Of a stretch of 64,000 nt of DNA, positions 62,791-64,000 are shown in pieces; the stretch's first letter is position 1; each line of letters opens with the position of its first letter. Source of the stretch: Exilibacterium sp. (GTDB taxonomy: Bacteria; Pseudomonadota; Gammaproteobacteria; Pseudomonadales; Cellvibrionaceae); assembly GCA_028280195.1 (NCBI GenBank), contig JANQMH010000017.1, positions 51,044-115,043 of the forward strand, written 5' to 3'. The notes beneath the pieces are model-generated. The model saw only the letters and a list, made by a program, of their open reading frames with translations. It was not told the origin of the DNA and did no database searches. Made by a program: the position numbers and the translations under genes.

Positions 62791-63020
62791 GCCGGCATAC
62801 GATCCACCGGTGAACAGACCGCTGAGACCCAGGTCGCCAGCTGCGACAGGGCGGCAATATCTCCGCTGTATTGGTTGATGGCAATACCCCCCGCATCTCG
62901 ATAAACTCCAGCTGTTGCCGGCAGCATAAGCGGTGGGCCCCGCCCCGGCAGTGCGATGGGGGCCGGGTTGCCGCCTGAAACCCCATGACCTGAAGATCTG
63001 GCCCCTGAAGATACAGCCAT
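62787..63020 (-). CDS. Possible small protein convergent with rarD
   Basis: A 77-residue frame whose composition (LPATAGVYRDAGGIAINQYS, then DIAALSQLATWV) looks protein-like, ending 4 bp inside rarD. No family is recognised, no strong ribosome site is seen, and overlapping frames are open too. It is the only candidate in the gap before the creatininase gene. Confidence 0.35.
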   Translation of the reverse strand: MAVSSGARSSGHGVSGGNPAPIALPGRGPPLMLPATAGVYRDAGGIAINQYSGDIAALSQLATWVSAVCSPVDRMPA

Positions 63021-63078
63021 AGAAATTTACCCGATGACGCCGCCGGGGTCGCAGGGTCAAATACGCGGAGAAAAGCCA

Positions 63079-63864
63079 ATGTTGCTGCAGTTATCCACCT
63101 GGACCGATATAGAAACCTACCTGGAGCGTTCCAAGGCGATATTGATTCCCATCGGATCGACCGAGCAGCACGGCCCCAACGGCCTGCTCGGCACAGACTT
63201 TTTGTGTCCCGAGATTATTGCCGGCAAAGCTGCGGAGACAGCGGATATGCTCATAGCGCCGACTTTCAATGTCGGCTGCGCCCAGCACCATCTGGCGTTT
63301 CCGGGCTCCATCAGCCTGCGCCCCTCGACCATGATTGCGGCGATGTCGGACTGGATTGCCTCCTTTGCCAGGCACGGCTTCGAGCGGCTCTACTGGTTTA
63401 ACGGCCACGGCGGCAATATCGCCACCATCGGGGCGGCCTTTGCCGAAGTTTATGCCGGCAGCAGTTTTTCCCGCAAGGCAGGTGATGGGACTGAGCTGGC
63501 GCTGAAGTCAAAGAACTGGTGGCAGTTGCCCGGTGTCGCCGCGCTGTGCCGGGAAATCTATCCGGTTGGCGACGGCCTGCATGCGACCGCCTCCGAAGTG
63601 GCGGTTACTTTTTCGGCCTATCCCGGGGCTGCGCGGCAGGTGGAGATGTCTCCGAAAATTGCGCCGCTCGGCGAATTCCGCGATGCCCTGCACTACCGCA
63701 GCCAATTCCCGGACGGGCGCATCGGCTCCGACCCCTCGCAGGCTGCGGCCGCCGACGGCGAGCGCATCGTCGCGGCCGCCGCGGCGGCGCTGGCAGCGGA
63801 TTTCAAAGCCTTTGCCAGCGGCAGTCAGAGCGGCAGTCAGAGTGGTGACTGTTGCGGAAATTGA
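63079..63864 (+). CDS. Creatininase-family metal amidohydrolase
   Basis: A 261-residue creatininase/MftE-like protein. The metal ligands are visible: Glu and His in IGSTEQHGPNG, Asp in LLGTDF, His in FNGHGGN and Glu in ATASEVAVT. Family members cleave cyclic amides (creatinine) or peptides or formamides. The start at 63079 has GGAG 9 bp upstream, while an in-frame ATG at 63034 would add 15 residues. The C-terminal 40 residues are Ala/Ser/Gly-rich. Substrate unknown. Confidence 0.92.
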   Translation: MLLQLSTWTDIETYLERSKAILIPIGSTEQHGPNGLLGTDFLCPEIIAGKAAETADMLIAPTFNVGCAQHHLAFPGSISLRPSTMIAAMSDWIASFARHGFERLYWFNGHGGNIATIGAAFAEVYAGSSFSRKAGDGTELALKSKNWWQLPGVAALCREIYPVGDGLHATASEVAVTFSAYPGAARQVEMSPKIAPLGEFRDALHYRSQFPDGRIGSDPSQAAAADGERIVAAAAAALAADFKAFASGSQSGSQSGDCCGN

Positions 63865-63897
63865 TGTGTTGACAAAGCCTCGCAGATCGATAGATTG

Positions 63898-64000
63898 AGT
63901 CACTAGTCACTAGTCACTAGTCACTAGTCACTAGTCACTAGTCACTAGTCACTAGTCACTAGTCACTAGTCACTAGTCACTAGTCACTAGTCGCTAGTGA
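63898..64000. repeat. Heptamer tandem repeat (CTAGTCA), tract 4, runs off the window
   Basis: About 14 perfect copies of the unit AGTCACT (CTAGTCA in the other register) fill 63898-63990, ending with CTAGTCG and CTAGTGA. It starts 34 bp after the creatininase stop and continues or ends beyond the window edge. Confidence 0.95.

Noticed and set aside
63898..64000. CTAG repeat tract as a CRISPR array
   Set aside because: The period is 7 bp with no spacers, so it is a simple tandem repeat.

Overview
The window looks like chromosome of a GC-rich (about 60% by eye) marine-type gammaproteobacterium, perhaps near Halieaceae/Spongiibacteraceae (Cellvibrionales). This is an inference from gene content: a split class II ribonucleotide reductase of the Pseudomonas type, a PEP-CTERM protein, TonB receptors, an HzsA-like cytochrome cluster and a terpenoid/branched acyl-CoA catabolic operon. 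No rRNA or tRNA gene was seen.

Layout. 1-1740: end of a large type I-F CRISPR array (29 spacers; leader and cas genes would lie left of the window). 1935-4835: nrdJ/nrdJb, with a near-consensus NrdR box and an Fnr/Anr-like site upstream. 5331-5602: a decayed type I-E array with no cas genes in view. 6251-8671: PIN-PhoH ATPase and GlpQ. 8949-21540: a divergent cluster of envelope proteins. It holds five CxxCH haem motifs in three proteins (an HzsA-like lipoprotein, a monohaem protein and a LamG lipoprotein with a duplicated haem module), a Tat-exported DUF1501-like protein, a TlpA thioredoxin, DUF4266/DUF3570 proteins and two more beta-barrels. This is the best candidate for an undescribed system. 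21606-33903: an esterase, then a TetR repressor divergent from an atu-like operon (SDR, geranyl-CoA-carboxylase-type beta subunit, acyl-CoA dehydrogenase, hydratase, biotin subunit, second dehydrogenase, acyl-CoA ligase). 35700-38500: an AT-rich island with two toxin-antitoxin pairs around a broken tyrosine recombinase. 38631-45311: S9 peptidase, TonB receptor and partner lipoprotein. 46016-56053: BKACE enzyme, cyclase-PilZ protein, OsmC, GNAT, PNPOx-like, GST, TetR, a permease and Tex. 56498-63864: RND efflux pair, ParA-like ATPase, RarD and creatininase-family amidohydrolase.

Connections. The 18-bp palindrome in the TetR/atu promoter recurs exactly, 34 bp upstream of the BKACE gene 22 kb away. 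That ties a beta-keto acid cleavage enzyme to the terpenoid-type operon and suggests a route around the final thiolase step. The NrdR and Fnr-like sites fit a reductase controlled by nucleotide state and oxygen.

Repeats. Heptameric tandem repeats (CTAGTCA-type at four places, GGGAAAA-type at one) sit straight after stop codons, two of them inside the atu operon. CTAG is normally a rare tetranucleotide in proteobacteria, so these tracts stand out. Two palindromic elements sharing 23 identical bases, and a direct duplication around one heptamer tract, show active small-repeat dynamics.
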